From assembly GCF_026810505.1 (NCBI RefSeq), contig NZ_CP101750.1, positions 3,935,254 to 3,999,253 on the forward strand: 64,000 nt of DNA, in the 5' to 3' direction. The stretch is from Streptomyces sp. Je 1-369. GTDB taxonomy: Bacteria > Actinomycetota > Actinomycetes > Streptomycetales > Streptomycetaceae. Positions 34,136 through 42,411 of this stretch are shown here, in pieces. The notes beneath the pieces are model-generated. The model did not search any database. It had not been told where the DNA came from and saw nothing but the letters and a program-made list of their open reading frames with translations. How positions within the stretch are numbered: the stretch's first letter is position 1; each line of letters begins with the position of its first letter. A program made the translations under genes and the position numbers.

Positions 34136-34145
34136 ACGCTAGCCT
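34136..34145. promoter_or_regulatory. overlapping divergent -10 boxes (ThpR / GNAT)
   Basis: The ten bases ACGCTAGCCT hold a minus-strand -10 box TAGCGT (34136-34141, seven bases before the ThpR ATG) and a plus-strand -10 box TAGCCT (34140-34145, six bases before the GNAT ATG). The two hexamers share their TA at 34140-34141, so one polymerase should exclude the other. Confidence 0.6.
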
Positions 34146-34151
34146 CCCTGC

Positions 34152-34676
34152 ATGAGTGAGCCGATAGAGATCAGGCAGGGCGGGGCCGACGACGTTCCCG
34201 CCGTCCTCGCGCTCTTCGACGGAGCCGTGGAGTGGCTCGTGTCGCAGGGCCGCACGGGACAGTGGGGCACCAAGCCGTGGTCGGAGAACCCGAAGGCCGT
34301 CGCCCTGGTCGAGAAGTACCTGACGACGGGCGAACCGTGGATCGCGGAGATCGGCGGCGAGGTGGCGGGCACGGTGACGCTCACCGACGGGCCCGGCGGC
34401 GACATCATCCCGGCCGCGGACGAACCCGAGCGGTACATCCACCTCCTCGCCGCCGACCACCGCCGCCACGCGGGCCGCGGCGTGGGCCGCGCCCTGCTCG
34501 CGCACGCCGTCGAGGAGACCCGCAGGCAGGGCGTCCGGCTGCTGCGGGTCGACTGCTACCGGGGCGAGGACCGCGCCCTCGTCGCGTACTACGAGAGCAA
34601 CGGCTTCACCGCCACCGAGCCCTTCACGGGCCCGGACGGCAGCTGGCCCGGCCAGGTACTCGCACAGCGCGTCTGA
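34152..34676 (+). CDS. GNAT-family N-acetyltransferase
   Basis: A 174-residue GNAT enzyme. Acetyl-CoA motif A is visible as YIHLLAADHRRHAGRGVGRALLAHAVEE with the (R/Q)xxGxG/A loop, followed by GVRLLRVDCYRGEDRALVAYYESNGF (motif B). It transfers an acetyl group to an unidentified amine. No ribosome site precedes ATG 34152; TAGCCT six bases upstream points to a leaderless transcript. Its promoter overlaps that of the divergent phosphodiesterase gene. Confidence 0.87.
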   Translation: MSEPIEIRQGGADDVPAVLALFDGAVEWLVSQGRTGQWGTKPWSENPKAVALVEKYLTTGEPWIAEIGGEVAGTVTLTDGPGGDIIPAADEPERYIHLLAADHRRHAGRGVGRALLAHAVEETRRQGVRLLRVDCYRGEDRALVAYYESNGFTATEPFTGPDGSWPGQVLAQRV

Positions 34677-34713
34677 CCGGGCCCTCCCCACACGCCACAC
34701 ACCCGCCGGGCGG

Positions 34714-36060
34714 CTACGCCGCCGTCGCGAGCTCCCGCTCCCGCGGCACGAACTGCACGTGCCGGCGGCCGCGGCGGAGGTCCACCTTCAGCCGGAGGTT
34801 CGCCGCGCGCGCCAGCATCAGGCCGACACCGGCCGCGGCGAGGGCGCAGACGAGACCGCCGACGGCCATGCTGATCCGCACGCCGTACGCGTCGGCGAGC
34901 CAGCCGAAGAGCGGGCCGCCGAGCGGCGTACCGCCGGTGAAGACCATCATGAACAGCGACATGACACGGCCCCGCATCTCCGGGTCCGTGGCCATCTGGA
35001 CCGAGGAGTTGGCGGTGACGTTCACCGTCAGGCCGAGGATGCCGATCGGCACGATCAGCGCGACGAACATCCACAGCTCGGGCGCGAACGCGGCCACGAT
35101 CTGCAGCACGCCGAAGGCGACGGCCGCCCCGGCGAGGAGCCGCAGCCGCGAGGTGCCGCGCCGGGCCGCGAGCAGCGCACCGGCCAGCGAGCCGATCGCC
35201 ATGAGGGTGTTGAACAGCCCGTACATCCCCACGCCGCCGTGGAAGATGTCGTCCGCGAAGGCGCTCAGCCAGATCGGGAAGTTGAAGCCGAAGGTGCCGA
35301 TGAAGCCGACGAGGACGATCGGCCAGATCAGCTCGGGGTTCTTCGACACGTAGTTCAGGCCTTCCCGCAGCTGCCCCTTGCCGCGCGACTTGCGCGGGGT
35401 GTGGTGCAGCTCGGCGGTACGCATCAGCAGCAGGCCGGTGAGCGGTGCGAGGAAGGACAGGCCGTTGGCGAGGAACGCCCAGCCCGGTCCCACGGCAGCG
35501 GTCAGCGCGCTCGCCACGGCGGGGCCGATGAGGCGGGCGGACTGGAAGTTGGCGGAGTTCAGCGAGACGGCGTTGCGGACCTGGTCGGGTCCCACCATCT
35601 CGGACACGAAGGACTGCCGCGTCGGGTTGTCGACGACGGTGACGAGGCCGGTGAAGAAGGCCGCGAAGTAGACGTGCCAGACCTGAACGTGCCCGCTCAG
35701 CGTCAGCGCCGCGAGGAAGAGCCCGCTGAGGCTCATCGCGCCCTGGGTCAGAAAGAGCAGGTTGCGCTTGGCGAAGCGGTCGGCGATCACGCCGCCGTAC
35801 AGGCCGAAGAGCAGCATCGGCAGGAACTGCATGGCCGTGGTGATACCGACGGCCGCGGAGGATCCGGTGAGGCTGAGCACCAGCCAGTCCTGGGTGATGC
35901 GGGCCATCCAGGTACCGGTGTTCGAGACGACCGCGCCGGTCGCGAAGAGCCGGTAGTTGCGGATCTTCAGCGAGCTGAACATCGAGGTCTTGTGGGGGCG
36001 GACGGGCTTATCGAGGGCGGTTGGTGCGGGGGCGGAGTCTGCTCCGGATCCCGTACTCAA
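34714..36060 (-). CDS. MFS transporter (EntS/MFS_3-like)
   Basis: A 448-residue, twelve-helix major facilitator. MFS signatures are FGLYGGVIADRFAKRNLL between helices 2 and 3, VDNPTRQSFVSEMVGPDQVRNAVSLNS, and MRGRVMSLFMMVFTGGTPLG in the second half. This type includes enterobactin and drug exporters. The start appears to be TTG 36060 with AGGAGG ten bases upstream. The adjacent MarR gene lies upstream on the same strand, so repression by that MarR in response to the exported compound is the usual arrangement. Confidence 0.88.
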   Translation of the reverse strand: MSTGSGADSAPAPTALDKPVRPHKTSMFSSLKIRNYRLFATGAVVSNTGTWMARITQDWLVLSLTGSSAAVGITTAMQFLPMLLFGLYGGVIADRFAKRNLLFLTQGAMSLSGLFLAALTLSGHVQVWHVYFAAFFTGLVTVVDNPTRQSFVSEMVGPDQVRNAVSLNSANFQSARLIGPAVASALTAAVGPGWAFLANGLSFLAPLTGLLLMRTAELHHTPRKSRGKGQLREGLNYVSKNPELIWPIVLVGFIGTFGFNFPIWLSAFADDIFHGGVGMYGLFNTLMAIGSLAGALLAARRGTSRLRLLAGAAVAFGVLQIVAAFAPELWMFVALIVPIGILGLTVNVTANSSVQMATDPEMRGRVMSLFMMVFTGGTPLGGPLFGWLADAYGVRISMAVGGLVCALAAAGVGLMLARAANLRLKVDLRRGRRHVQFVPRERELATAA

Positions 36061-36139
36061 AGTGGCTTCGCCTCCTGGCGTACGTACGGCTCCCGCCGCC
36101 GGGGCGGCGGGAGTGCCCGCGGGGTGCCGCGGGGCTTGG

Positions 36140-36152
36140 GGGGGCAGCCCCC
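36140..36152 (-). terminator. short G/C hairpin after the MarR stop
   Basis: GGGGG-CAG-CCCCC (36140-36152) forms a tight five-pair stem directly at the end of the MarR gene, between it and the MFS gene. It may attenuate read-through into the transporter gene. There is no T-run, so this is tentative. Confidence 0.35.
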
Positions 36153-36589
36153 TAAAGGTGCGCGAGCTTCTCCAGTACGGGAGCGGCGGCGCGGAGCCGC
36201 GCCCACTCGTCGTCGTCGAGGTGCTCCGCCAGGCCGGCGAGCCAGGCGTTCCGCTTGCGGCGGCTCTCTTCGAGCATGGCCTCGGCGGTCTCGGTCTGGG
36301 TCACCACCTTCTGGCGGCGGTCCTCGGGGTGCGGCTCCAGCCGGACCAGCCCCTTGGCCTCGAGCAGCGCCACGATGCGGGTCATCGACGGCGGCTGCAC
36401 GTGCTCCTTGCGGGCGAGCTCGCCCGGGGTGGCGGAGCCGCAGCGGGCGAGGGTGCCGAGCACCGACATCTCGGTGGGGCTCAGCGACTCGTCGACTCGC
36501 TGGTGCTTGAGTCGACGGGACAGGCGCATCACAGCGGAGCGCAGGGCGTTCACGGCGGCGGCATTGTCGCCATGGGAGAGGTCCGGCAT
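36152..36589 (-). CDS. MarR-family regulator of the adjacent MFS gene
   Basis: A 145-residue MarR protein. The helix-turn-helix is LSPTEMSVLGTLARCG, TPGELARKEHVQPPSMTRIV, with wing VRLEPHPEDRRQKVVTQTET. No sensing Cys pair is obvious. TACGCT on the minus strand (36597-36602) lies seven bases before the ATG, so the transcript is probably leaderless. The same upstream stretch holds inverted repeats that could be its own operator. The MFS gene follows after 91 bases. Confidence 0.9.
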   Translation of the reverse strand: MPDLSHGDNAAAVNALRSAVMRLSRRLKHQRVDESLSPTEMSVLGTLARCGSATPGELARKEHVQPPSMTRIVALLEAKGLVRLEPHPEDRRQKVVTQTETAEAMLEESRRKRNAWLAGLAEHLDDDEWARLRAAAPVLEKLAHL

Positions 36590-36594
36590 GTTTG

Positions 36595-36620
36595 TTAGCG
36601 TAACTCATTACCCAAGCTAA
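36595..36620. promoter_or_regulatory. candidate MarR operator overlapping its -10 box
   Basis: GTAA-CTCA-TTAC (36600-36611) is an inverted repeat nested within a wider one, TTAGC (36595-36599) with GCTAA (36616-36620). The minus-strand -10 box TACGCT overlaps the left part. Binding here would repress the MarR-MFS transcript. Confidence 0.5.
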
Positions 36621-36732
36621 AGACCACTTGGATTACCAGAAGTACGAGACCGAACCATTTCGTCACCCGAACGAGTGAGGTGACTTCGGAAAGTGACGCA
36701 CCGGCCCGGGGCCGCCGAGGACCCTGTCGGAC

Positions 36733-36915
36733 ATGGGATCGCCAGTGCTCAGCCTGCGCATAGACGGTGAGCTGCTCGACCGGCTCCGACAGCACGCGGC
36801 CAAAAGAGGAATGAGCGTCCAGGACTATGTGGTCCGGACGCTCATTCGGGACGACTTCGACGAACGCTTCAAGGCGTCGGTCGAGGAGACGGAGAAGTTC
36901 TACGGGGCCGCGTGA
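36733..36915 (+). CDS. small ribbon-helix-helix (CopG-like) protein
   Basis: A 60-residue protein. VLSLRIDGELLDRLRQHAAKRGMSVQDYVVRTLIRDDF has the strand-helix-helix pattern of CopG/Arc DNA-binding proteins and antitoxins. The acidic tail (RFKASVEETEKFYGAA) could contact a partner. No toxin gene adjoins it; the next gene is a purine permease on the other strand. It is more likely a small regulator than half of a toxin-antitoxin pair. Start ATG 36733 has no obvious ribosome site; GACCCT seven bases upstream is a weak -10 candidate. Confidence 0.65.
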   Translation: MGSPVLSLRIDGELLDRLRQHAAKRGMSVQDYVVRTLIRDDFDERFKASVEETEKFYGAA

Positions 36916-36936
36916 GACACGTTCCGCCGACGGCCG

Positions 36937-38391
36937 CTACGTCAGGTTCAGCGCGGGCATCAGGTAGTAGAAGGCGAACACCGCCGACACCGCGTACATC
37001 GCGACCGGCACCTCGCGCCCGCGCCCGGCCGCGAGCCGCAGCACCGTGAAGGTGATGAAGCCCATGCCGATGCCGTTCGTGATCGAGTACGTGAACGGCA
37101 TCATCAGCATCGTCACGAACGCGGGGATCGCGATGGTGTGGTCCGCCCAGTCGATCTGCCCGATGGACCCGGACAGGATCAGGAAGCCGACCGCGAGCAG
37201 CGCGGGCGTGGCCGCCTGGGACGGGACCATCGTGGCGAGCGGCGTGAGGAAGAGCGCGACGGCGAAGAGGCCGCCGGTGACGACGTTCGCGAACCCCGTG
37301 CGGGCGCCCTCGCCGACGCCCGCCGTGGACTCCACGAAGCAGGTGGTGGCGGAGGAGGACGAGGCGCCGCCCGCGGCGACGGCGATGCCGTCGACGAAGA
37401 GGACCTTGTTCATGCCGGGCATGTTGCCGTTGGCGTCGGTCAGCTTCGCCTCGTCACCGATGCCCATGATCGTGCCCATCGCGTCGAAGAAGCACGAGAG
37501 CAGCACGGTGAAGACGAAGAGGACGCCGGTCAGGACGCCGACCTTCTCGAAGCCGCCGAACAGGCTGATCTGGCCGACGAGCCCGAAGTCCGGCGTCGAG
37601 ACGGGGTTGCCGGGCCACTCCGGACTGGTCAGACCCCAGGACGTGCTGTCGAGCCCGGCGGCGGCGTGGATGATCATCGCGACGACCGTCATGACGACGA
37701 TGCTGAGCAGGATCGCGCCCGGCACCTTGCGCACGAGGAGCGCGAGGGTGAGCAGCACGCCGAGCACGAAGATGAGGACGGGCCAGCCGTTGAGGTGCCC
37801 GTCGCCGCCGAGCTGCAGCGGGACGGTGGTGTGCGCGGCGTCCGGGATGCGCGAGACGAACCCGGCGTCGACGAGGCCGATCAGCATGATGAAGAGGCCG
37901 ATGCCGATCGCGATGCCCTTGCGCAGGCCCAGCGGCACGGCGTTCATCACGCGCTCCCGCAGCCCGGTCGCGACGAGCAGCATCACGACGAAGCCCGCGA
38001 GGACGACCATGCCCATGGCGTCGGGCCACGACATGCGGGGCGCGAGCTGGAGGGCGACGACGGTGTTGACGCCGAGGCCCGCGGCGAGCGCGATGGGCAC
38101 GTTGCCGATGACGCCCATGAGGAGCGTGGTGAAGGCGGCGGTCAGCACGGTCGCGGTGACGAGCTGCTTGTTGTCGAGCTGATGCCCGTACATGTCCTTC
38201 GCGCTGCCCAGGATGATCGGGTTCAGCACGACGATGTAGGCCATCGCGAAGAAGGTGGCGAAGCCGCCGCGGACTTCCCTGGCGAGGGTCGAGCCGCGCT
38301 CCGAGATCTTGAAGAACGCGTCGAGGCCGTTCTGCGGGGCCTTCGGCGGCTCTTTACGGGCATCGACCGGAGCGCTGGCCGAGGAAGACAT
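36937..38391 (-). CDS. NCS2-family purine/xanthine permease (AzgA-like)
   Basis: About 484 residues with about twelve or more helices. Family blocks are GGFATFFAMAYIVVLNPIIL, GNVPIALAAGLGVNTVVALQ, GLRKGIAIGIGLFIMLIGLV and GASSSSATTCFVESTAGVGEG (the substrate-binding segment). This is the adenine/hypoxanthine-guanine AzgA-like branch of NCS2. ATG 38391 has GAGG six to seven bases upstream; the longer frame to 38466 extends into AT-rich regulatory DNA. It probably imports nucleobases by proton symport. Confidence 0.88.
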   Translation of the reverse strand: MSSSASAPVDARKEPPKAPQNGLDAFFKISERGSTLAREVRGGFATFFAMAYIVVLNPIILGSAKDMYGHQLDNKQLVTATVLTAAFTTLLMGVIGNVPIALAAGLGVNTVVALQLAPRMSWPDAMGMVVLAGFVVMLLVATGLRERVMNAVPLGLRKGIAIGIGLFIMLIGLVDAGFVSRIPDAAHTTVPLQLGGDGHLNGWPVLIFVLGVLLTLALLVRKVPGAILLSIVVMTVVAMIIHAAAGLDSTSWGLTSPEWPGNPVSTPDFGLVGQISLFGGFEKVGVLTGVLFVFTVLLSCFFDAMGTIMGIGDEAKLTDANGNMPGMNKVLFVDGIAVAAGGASSSSATTCFVESTAGVGEGARTGFANVVTGGLFAVALFLTPLATMVPSQAATPALLAVGFLILSGSIGQIDWADHTIAIPAFVTMLMMPFTYSITNGIGMGFITFTVLRLAAGRGREVPVAMYAVSAVFAFYYLMPALNLT

Positions 38392-38451
38392 GGAGAACCT
38401 CATGACCTGTGAATGAAGAAGGGGAAGTGCCGAGCTTCGCGAACTTGTACC

Positions 38452-38505
38452 TTCATACGAAAGCAATCGGCCATTAACGAGCTGTTTCAGTATGAATACA
38501 TGAAG
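38452..38505. promoter_or_regulatory. AT-rich region with inverted repeats upstream of the purine permease
   Basis: This is a conspicuously low-GC stretch. TTCATAC (38452-38458) pairs with GTATGAA (38490-38496); CTTCAT (38451-38456) pairs with ATGAAG (38500-38505); and GTAT-GA-ATAC (38490-38499) is a small palindrome. It lies 60-115 bases before the permease start within the 217-bp gap to DUF2530. It may be the permease promoter with a regulator site. I do not see a purine-riboswitch core. Confidence 0.45.
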
Positions 38506-38608
38506 CAGAAATCGCTATCTCCGCGCGTAGACCCCTACGGGGCAACGCGTGTACGGGCAGTGGGCAACACGTGTACGAGCCGACGGCCCCGCCTCGTAAG
38601 CTGTACGC

Positions 38609-38866
38609 ATGGCGAAGTGGACCCCCAAGCACGAGGCGCCGGAGCCCCTGGAGGGCCCCGTGGTCTCCACCATCACCGGTGGCACGATCCTCTGGTTCGT
38701 CCTCTTCCTCGTCCAGCTGCCGTTCTACGGCTGGTTCGACGACCGCGACGCGACCTGGTGGGTGTGGACCTGCCTGGCCGGCGCGGGCCTCGGCCTCATC
38801 GGCATCTGGTACGTACGCAAGCGCGACGCGGCGATCAAGAGGTCGAAGGTCACACAGCCGCAGTAA
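38609..38866 (+). CDS. DUF2530 two-helix membrane protein
   Basis: An 85-residue DUF2530 protein, an actinobacterial family of unknown function. Two membrane segments are clear: TGGTILWFVLFLVQLPFYGW and TWWVWTCLAGAGLGLIGIWY, with WFDDRDATWW between them and a basic C-terminus. TAAGCT at 38597-38602 lies six bases before the ATG, so the mRNA is probably leaderless. A P-type ATPase gene follows 106 bases later with its own leaderless-type promoter. Confidence 0.85.
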   Translation: MAKWTPKHEAPEPLEGPVVSTITGGTILWFVLFLVQLPFYGWFDDRDATWWVWTCLAGAGLGLIGIWYVRKRDAAIKRSKVTQPQ

Positions 38867-38972
38867 CCCCCCGACGGTCCGTACAACTATGGGACGGGTC
38901 ACGTCCTACCCTGGTCGGATCTTTGGGGCATTCAAGGGGTGAAGCCGCAAGACCCCCCTTACCGTCGAATGC

Positions 38973-41375
38973 ATGACGCATATCGACGCGGGCGCCGAGC
39001 TCGACCCGGTCCACCCGGTGCCGCCCCCCAAAGGGCGGGCCACCGGCCTGACCGCCGCGGAAGTGGCCGAGCGGGTCGCGCGCGGCGAAGTCAACGACGT
39101 ACCGGTACGGAGCTCACGCTCGCTCGGCGAGATCGTCCGGGCCAACGTCTTCACCCGCTTCAACGCGATCATCGGCGTGCTCTGGGTGATCATGCTGTTC
39201 GTCGCACCGATCCAGGACAGCCTCTTCGGCTTCGTGATCGTCGCCAACACCGGCATCGGCATCATCCAGGAGTGGCGCGCCAAGAAGACGCTGGACAGCC
39301 TCGCCGTCATCGGCGAGGCCAAACCCACCGTGCGCCGCGACGGACGGGCCGCCGAGATCTCCGCCTCCGAGATCGTCCTCGGCGACCTCGTGGAGCTCGG
39401 GCCCGGCGACAAGATCCCCGTGGACGGCGAGGCCGTCGAGACCGACAGCCTGGAGGTCGACGAGTCGCTCCTCACCGGTGAGGCCGACCCCGTCATCAAG
39501 AAGCCCGGCGACAAGATGATGTCGGGCTCCTTCGTGGTCGCGGGCGGCGGCGCCTTCACCGCCACCAAGGTCGGCCGCGAGGCGTACGCGGCCCAGCTCG
39601 CCGAGGAGGCCAGCCGCTTCACCCTCGTCCACTCCGAGCTGCGCACCGGCATCTCCACGATCCTCAAGTACGTGACGTGGCTGATGGTGCCGACCTCCAT
39701 CGGCCTGGTCATCTCCCAGCTCGTCGTCAAGGACGACAACTTCAAGGAGTCCATCGCCTACACGGTCGGCGGGATCGTCCCCATGATCCCGGAGGGGCTC
39801 GTCCTCCTCACCTCCGTGGCCTTCGCGATCGGCGTCATCCGGCTCGGCCGCCAGCAGTGCCTGGTGCAGGAGCTCCCCGCGATCGAGGGCCTCGCCCGCG
39901 TCGACACGGTCTGCCTCGACAAGACCGGCACCCTCACCGAGGGCGGCATGGACGTCACGGAGCTGCGCCCGCTGGGCGGTGCCGACGAGGCGTACGTACG
40001 CAGGGTCCTCGGCGCCCTCGGCGAATCCGACCCGCGACCCAACGCGTCGCTCCAGGCGATCATCGACGCCTACCCCGACAGCGAGGAGTGGCGCTGCACG
40101 GAGTCGCTGCCCTTTTCCTCCGCCCGCAAGTACAGCGGCGCCTCGTTCAGCGAGGGCGACGGCACCACGTCGACGTGGCTGCTCGGCGCCCCCGACGTAC
40201 TGCTGCCCGACGGCGACCCGTCACTCACCGAGATCGAGGACCTCAACAAGCAGGGCCTGCGCGTGCTGCTCCTGGCCCGCGCGGACAAGGACCTGGACGC
40301 CCCCGGCGTGGCGTCCGGCACGAAGGCGACGGCCCTGGTCGTCCTGGAACAGCGGCTGCGGCCCGACGCCGCAGACACCCTGCGCTACTTCGAGGAGCAG
40401 GACGTCTCCGCGAAGGTCATCTCCGGCGACAACGCCGTCTCGGTGAGCGCCGTCGCGGGCAAGCTCGGCCTGCCCGGCGCCGAGAACACCGTGGACGCGC
40501 GCAAGCTGCCCACCGAGCAGGACGAGATGGGGCGGGCCCTCGACGACAACTCCGTCTTCGGCCGCGTCACCCCGCAGCAGAAGCGCGACATGGTGGGCGC
40601 CCTCCAGTCACGCGGCCACACCGTCGCGATGACGGGCGACGGCGTGAACGACGTCCTGGCCCTCAAGGACGCCGACATCGGCGTCTCGATGGGCTCGGGC
40701 TCGGAGGCGACCCGAGCGGTCGCGCAGATCGTGCTCCTCAACAACAGCTTCGCGACGTTGCCGTCCGTCGTCGCCGAGGGCCGCCGCGTCATCGGCAACA
40801 TCACGCGCGTCGCCACGCTGTTCCTGGTGAAGACCGTCTACTCGGTGATCATCGCGCTGCTCGTCGTCTGCTCGCAGGTCGAGTACATCTTCCTGCCCCG
40901 CCACCTGACGCTGCTCTCCACGCTGACGATCGGCGTCCCCGCGTTCTTCCTCGCGCTGGCCCCCAACAAGGAGCGCGCGAAACCGCACTTCGTCCGCAGG
41001 GTCATGCGGTACGCGATCCCTGGCGGCGTCGTCGCGGGTGTCGCCACGTTCGTGACGTATCTGCTGGCCCGGCACCACTACGACGGCGCGGGCGCGCGAG
41101 AAGCCGAGACCAGCGCGGCCACCCTGGCGCTGTTCCTGATCGCCATGTGGGTCCTCGCCATCATCGCCCGCCCCTACACGTGGTGGCGGATCGGCCTGAT
41201 CGGCGCGATGGGTCTCGGCTTCCTGCTCGTACTGACCGTGCCCTGGCTCCAGGACTTCTTCCAGCTGAAGCTGGTGGGCACGACCATGCCGTGGGCGGCG
41301 GTCGCGATAGCGGCGGTGGCCTCACTGGTCATCGAGGTCGTCTACCGCTGGGTGGACCGCCGCTTTCCGGCGTAG
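38973..41375 (+). CDS. cation-translocating P-type ATPase (CtpE-like)
   Basis: An 800-residue P-type ATPase. Motifs: LLTGEADPV (actuator, ~residue 167), VGGIVPMIPEGLVLL (membrane site), CLDKTGTLTEGG (phosphorylated Asp ~316), FGRVTPQQKRDMV and MTGDGVNDVLALKDADIGVSMGSG (hinge). No N-terminal metal-binding domain is present. The architecture matches mycobacterial CtpE, reported to move calcium, rather than heavy-metal pumps. About ten helices; the PMIPEGL sequence replaces CPx or PEGLPA. TACCGT plus seven bases before the ATG suggests a leaderless transcript. Confidence 0.85.
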   Translation: MTHIDAGAELDPVHPVPPPKGRATGLTAAEVAERVARGEVNDVPVRSSRSLGEIVRANVFTRFNAIIGVLWVIMLFVAPIQDSLFGFVIVANTGIGIIQEWRAKKTLDSLAVIGEAKPTVRRDGRAAEISASEIVLGDLVELGPGDKIPVDGEAVETDSLEVDESLLTGEADPVIKKPGDKMMSGSFVVAGGGAFTATKVGREAYAAQLAEEASRFTLVHSELRTGISTILKYVTWLMVPTSIGLVISQLVVKDDNFKESIAYTVGGIVPMIPEGLVLLTSVAFAIGVIRLGRQQCLVQELPAIEGLARVDTVCLDKTGTLTEGGMDVTELRPLGGADEAYVRRVLGALGESDPRPNASLQAIIDAYPDSEEWRCTESLPFSSARKYSGASFSEGDGTTSTWLLGAPDVLLPDGDPSLTEIEDLNKQGLRVLLLARADKDLDAPGVASGTKATALVVLEQRLRPDAADTLRYFEEQDVSAKVISGDNAVSVSAVAGKLGLPGAENTVDARKLPTEQDEMGRALDDNSVFGRVTPQQKRDMVGALQSRGHTVAMTGDGVNDVLALKDADIGVSMGSGSEATRAVAQIVLLNNSFATLPSVVAEGRRVIGNITRVATLFLVKTVYSVIIALLVVCSQVEYIFLPRHLTLLSTLTIGVPAFFLALAPNKERAKPHFVRRVMRYAIPGGVVAGVATFVTYLLARHHYDGAGAREAETSAATLALFLIAMWVLAIIARPYTWWRIGLIGAMGLGFLLVLTVPWLQDFFQLKLVGTTMPWAAVAIAAVASLVIEVVYRWVDRRFPA

Positions 41376-41390
41376 GGGTGTGGTGCGGTC

Positions 41391-42236
41391 TTATCGCACG
41401 TCGACGAAGTCGGCGGCCGACGTCACGGACGGGGTCGTCGACGTACCGGCGAAGACGTAACGGAAGTAGCCGTCGGCCGAGGCCTTCACCGTGGTCTTCA
41501 GGTTGCCCTTGGTGTCGGACTTGATCGTCTTGAGGGTGGTGTAGCTGCTGGCACCCTTCTTCTTGTACTGCAGCTTCACGGACTGCTTGGTGTAGCCCGC
41601 GTACTTGGAGGTCTCCCAGTTGGCGCGGGCCAGGGCGCCGGTGACCGTGAGGGTCTTGCCCTTCTTGATGGGCTCCGGGGAGGCGTTGGTGGTGAGCTTG
41701 GCGGCGCGCTGGACGCGGAGGCCCGTCTTGGCTCCCTCGACGGTGGCCTCGCCCGTGCCGCCGGCGCTCACGGTGGCGAAGGCCTTCCAGCCGCCGCCGG
41801 CCGCGTTGTTCGAGAAGAGGTCGATCTTCGGATCGGCGACGACGGTGACGGTGCAGGTCGAGGTGGTCGCGTTCACGACCACGCACTTGCCCACGAAGTC
41901 ATCGGGCGTGATGATGCCGTCGGCGTGGTCCTTGTCGGGGCCGTGCCAGAGGAACGCGCTGCCCGCGACGATGCCCTCCGGGTCCGTCGCGGTGACGGCG
42001 ACGGTGAACTTCTTCTTCTCGGTCGTGCCCAGCACGACGTCCTTGCCACCGTTGACGGTGATCTTGGTGATCTTGGTGCGGCCGACGTTGGCGACGCCCG
42101 CGGCCTTGGTGGCCTTGGCGACGGAGGCGGCGGGCTTCGGGGTGCTCGGGCCGTCGACGGCCGTCGCGGCCGGAACGGCGAGTGCGGAAAGGGCCAGGGT
42201 GCCGGACAGTGCGGCCACGGTGGCACGGATGCGCAT
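41391..42236 (-). CDS. secreted protein, probable beta-sandwich domains
   Basis: A 281-residue exported protein with signal peptide MRIRATVAALSGTLALSALA followed by a VPAATA cleavage region. The mature part looks like two Ig/FN-like beta domains: the first includes TEKKKFTVAVTATDPEGIVA, WHGPDKDHADG and a Cys pair (KCVVVNATTSTCTVTV); the second is the common secreted module KLTTNASPEPIKKGKTLTVTG...YTTLKTIKSDTKGNLKTTVK. I do not recognise a function. ATG 42236 is preceded by GGGGAAACAC. A strong inverted repeat lies 62-92 bases upstream. Confidence 0.7.
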   Translation of the reverse strand: MRIRATVAALSGTLALSALAVPAATAVDGPSTPKPAASVAKATKAAGVANVGRTKITKITVNGGKDVVLGTTEKKKFTVAVTATDPEGIVAGSAFLWHGPDKDHADGIITPDDFVGKCVVVNATTSTCTVTVVADPKIDLFSNNAAGGGWKAFATVSAGGTGEATVEGAKTGLRVQRAAKLTTNASPEPIKKGKTLTVTGALARANWETSKYAGYTKQSVKLQYKKKGASSYTTLKTIKSDTKGNLKTTVKASADGYFRYVFAGTSTTPSVTSAADFVDVR

Positions 42237-42297
42237 GTGTTTCCCCAGGTGGAGAAGGGGTCCCGCGGAGCGCGAGGCGCGTCACGCGGGTCCCGAG

Positions 42298-42328
42298 TGA
42301 TCTAGGAGTCTGTTGACTCCCAAGATCA
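42298..42328. promoter_or_regulatory. extended near-perfect inverted repeat upstream of the secreted protein
   Basis: Two nested arms pair: TGATCT (42298-42303) with AGATCA (42323-42328), and GGAGTC (42305-42310) with GACTCC (42315-42320), around a TGTT centre. It is effectively a 12-bp stem with one or two bulged bases. It lies between the end of the large ATPase gene (42412) and the secreted-protein start (42236). It could be a terminator for the former or an operator for the latter. Confidence 0.65.
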
Positions 42329-42411
42329 GACTCTCGACAGGGGCGAGTGGTTGTACACGATGTGAAGAAAATATGACCACGTCACATCACCCGCCCGGAA
42401 AGGGCCGCCCC

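Noticed and set aside
36733..36915. Antitoxin of a type II toxin-antitoxin pair
   Set aside because: The ribbon-helix-helix fold fits, but no toxin-size gene adjoins it; the RelE-like gene is 23 kb away.
38392..38608. Purine riboswitch before the NCS2 permease
   Set aside because: I could not find the three-way-junction core; the inverted repeats present look like DNA operator elements. A covariance-model search would settle it.
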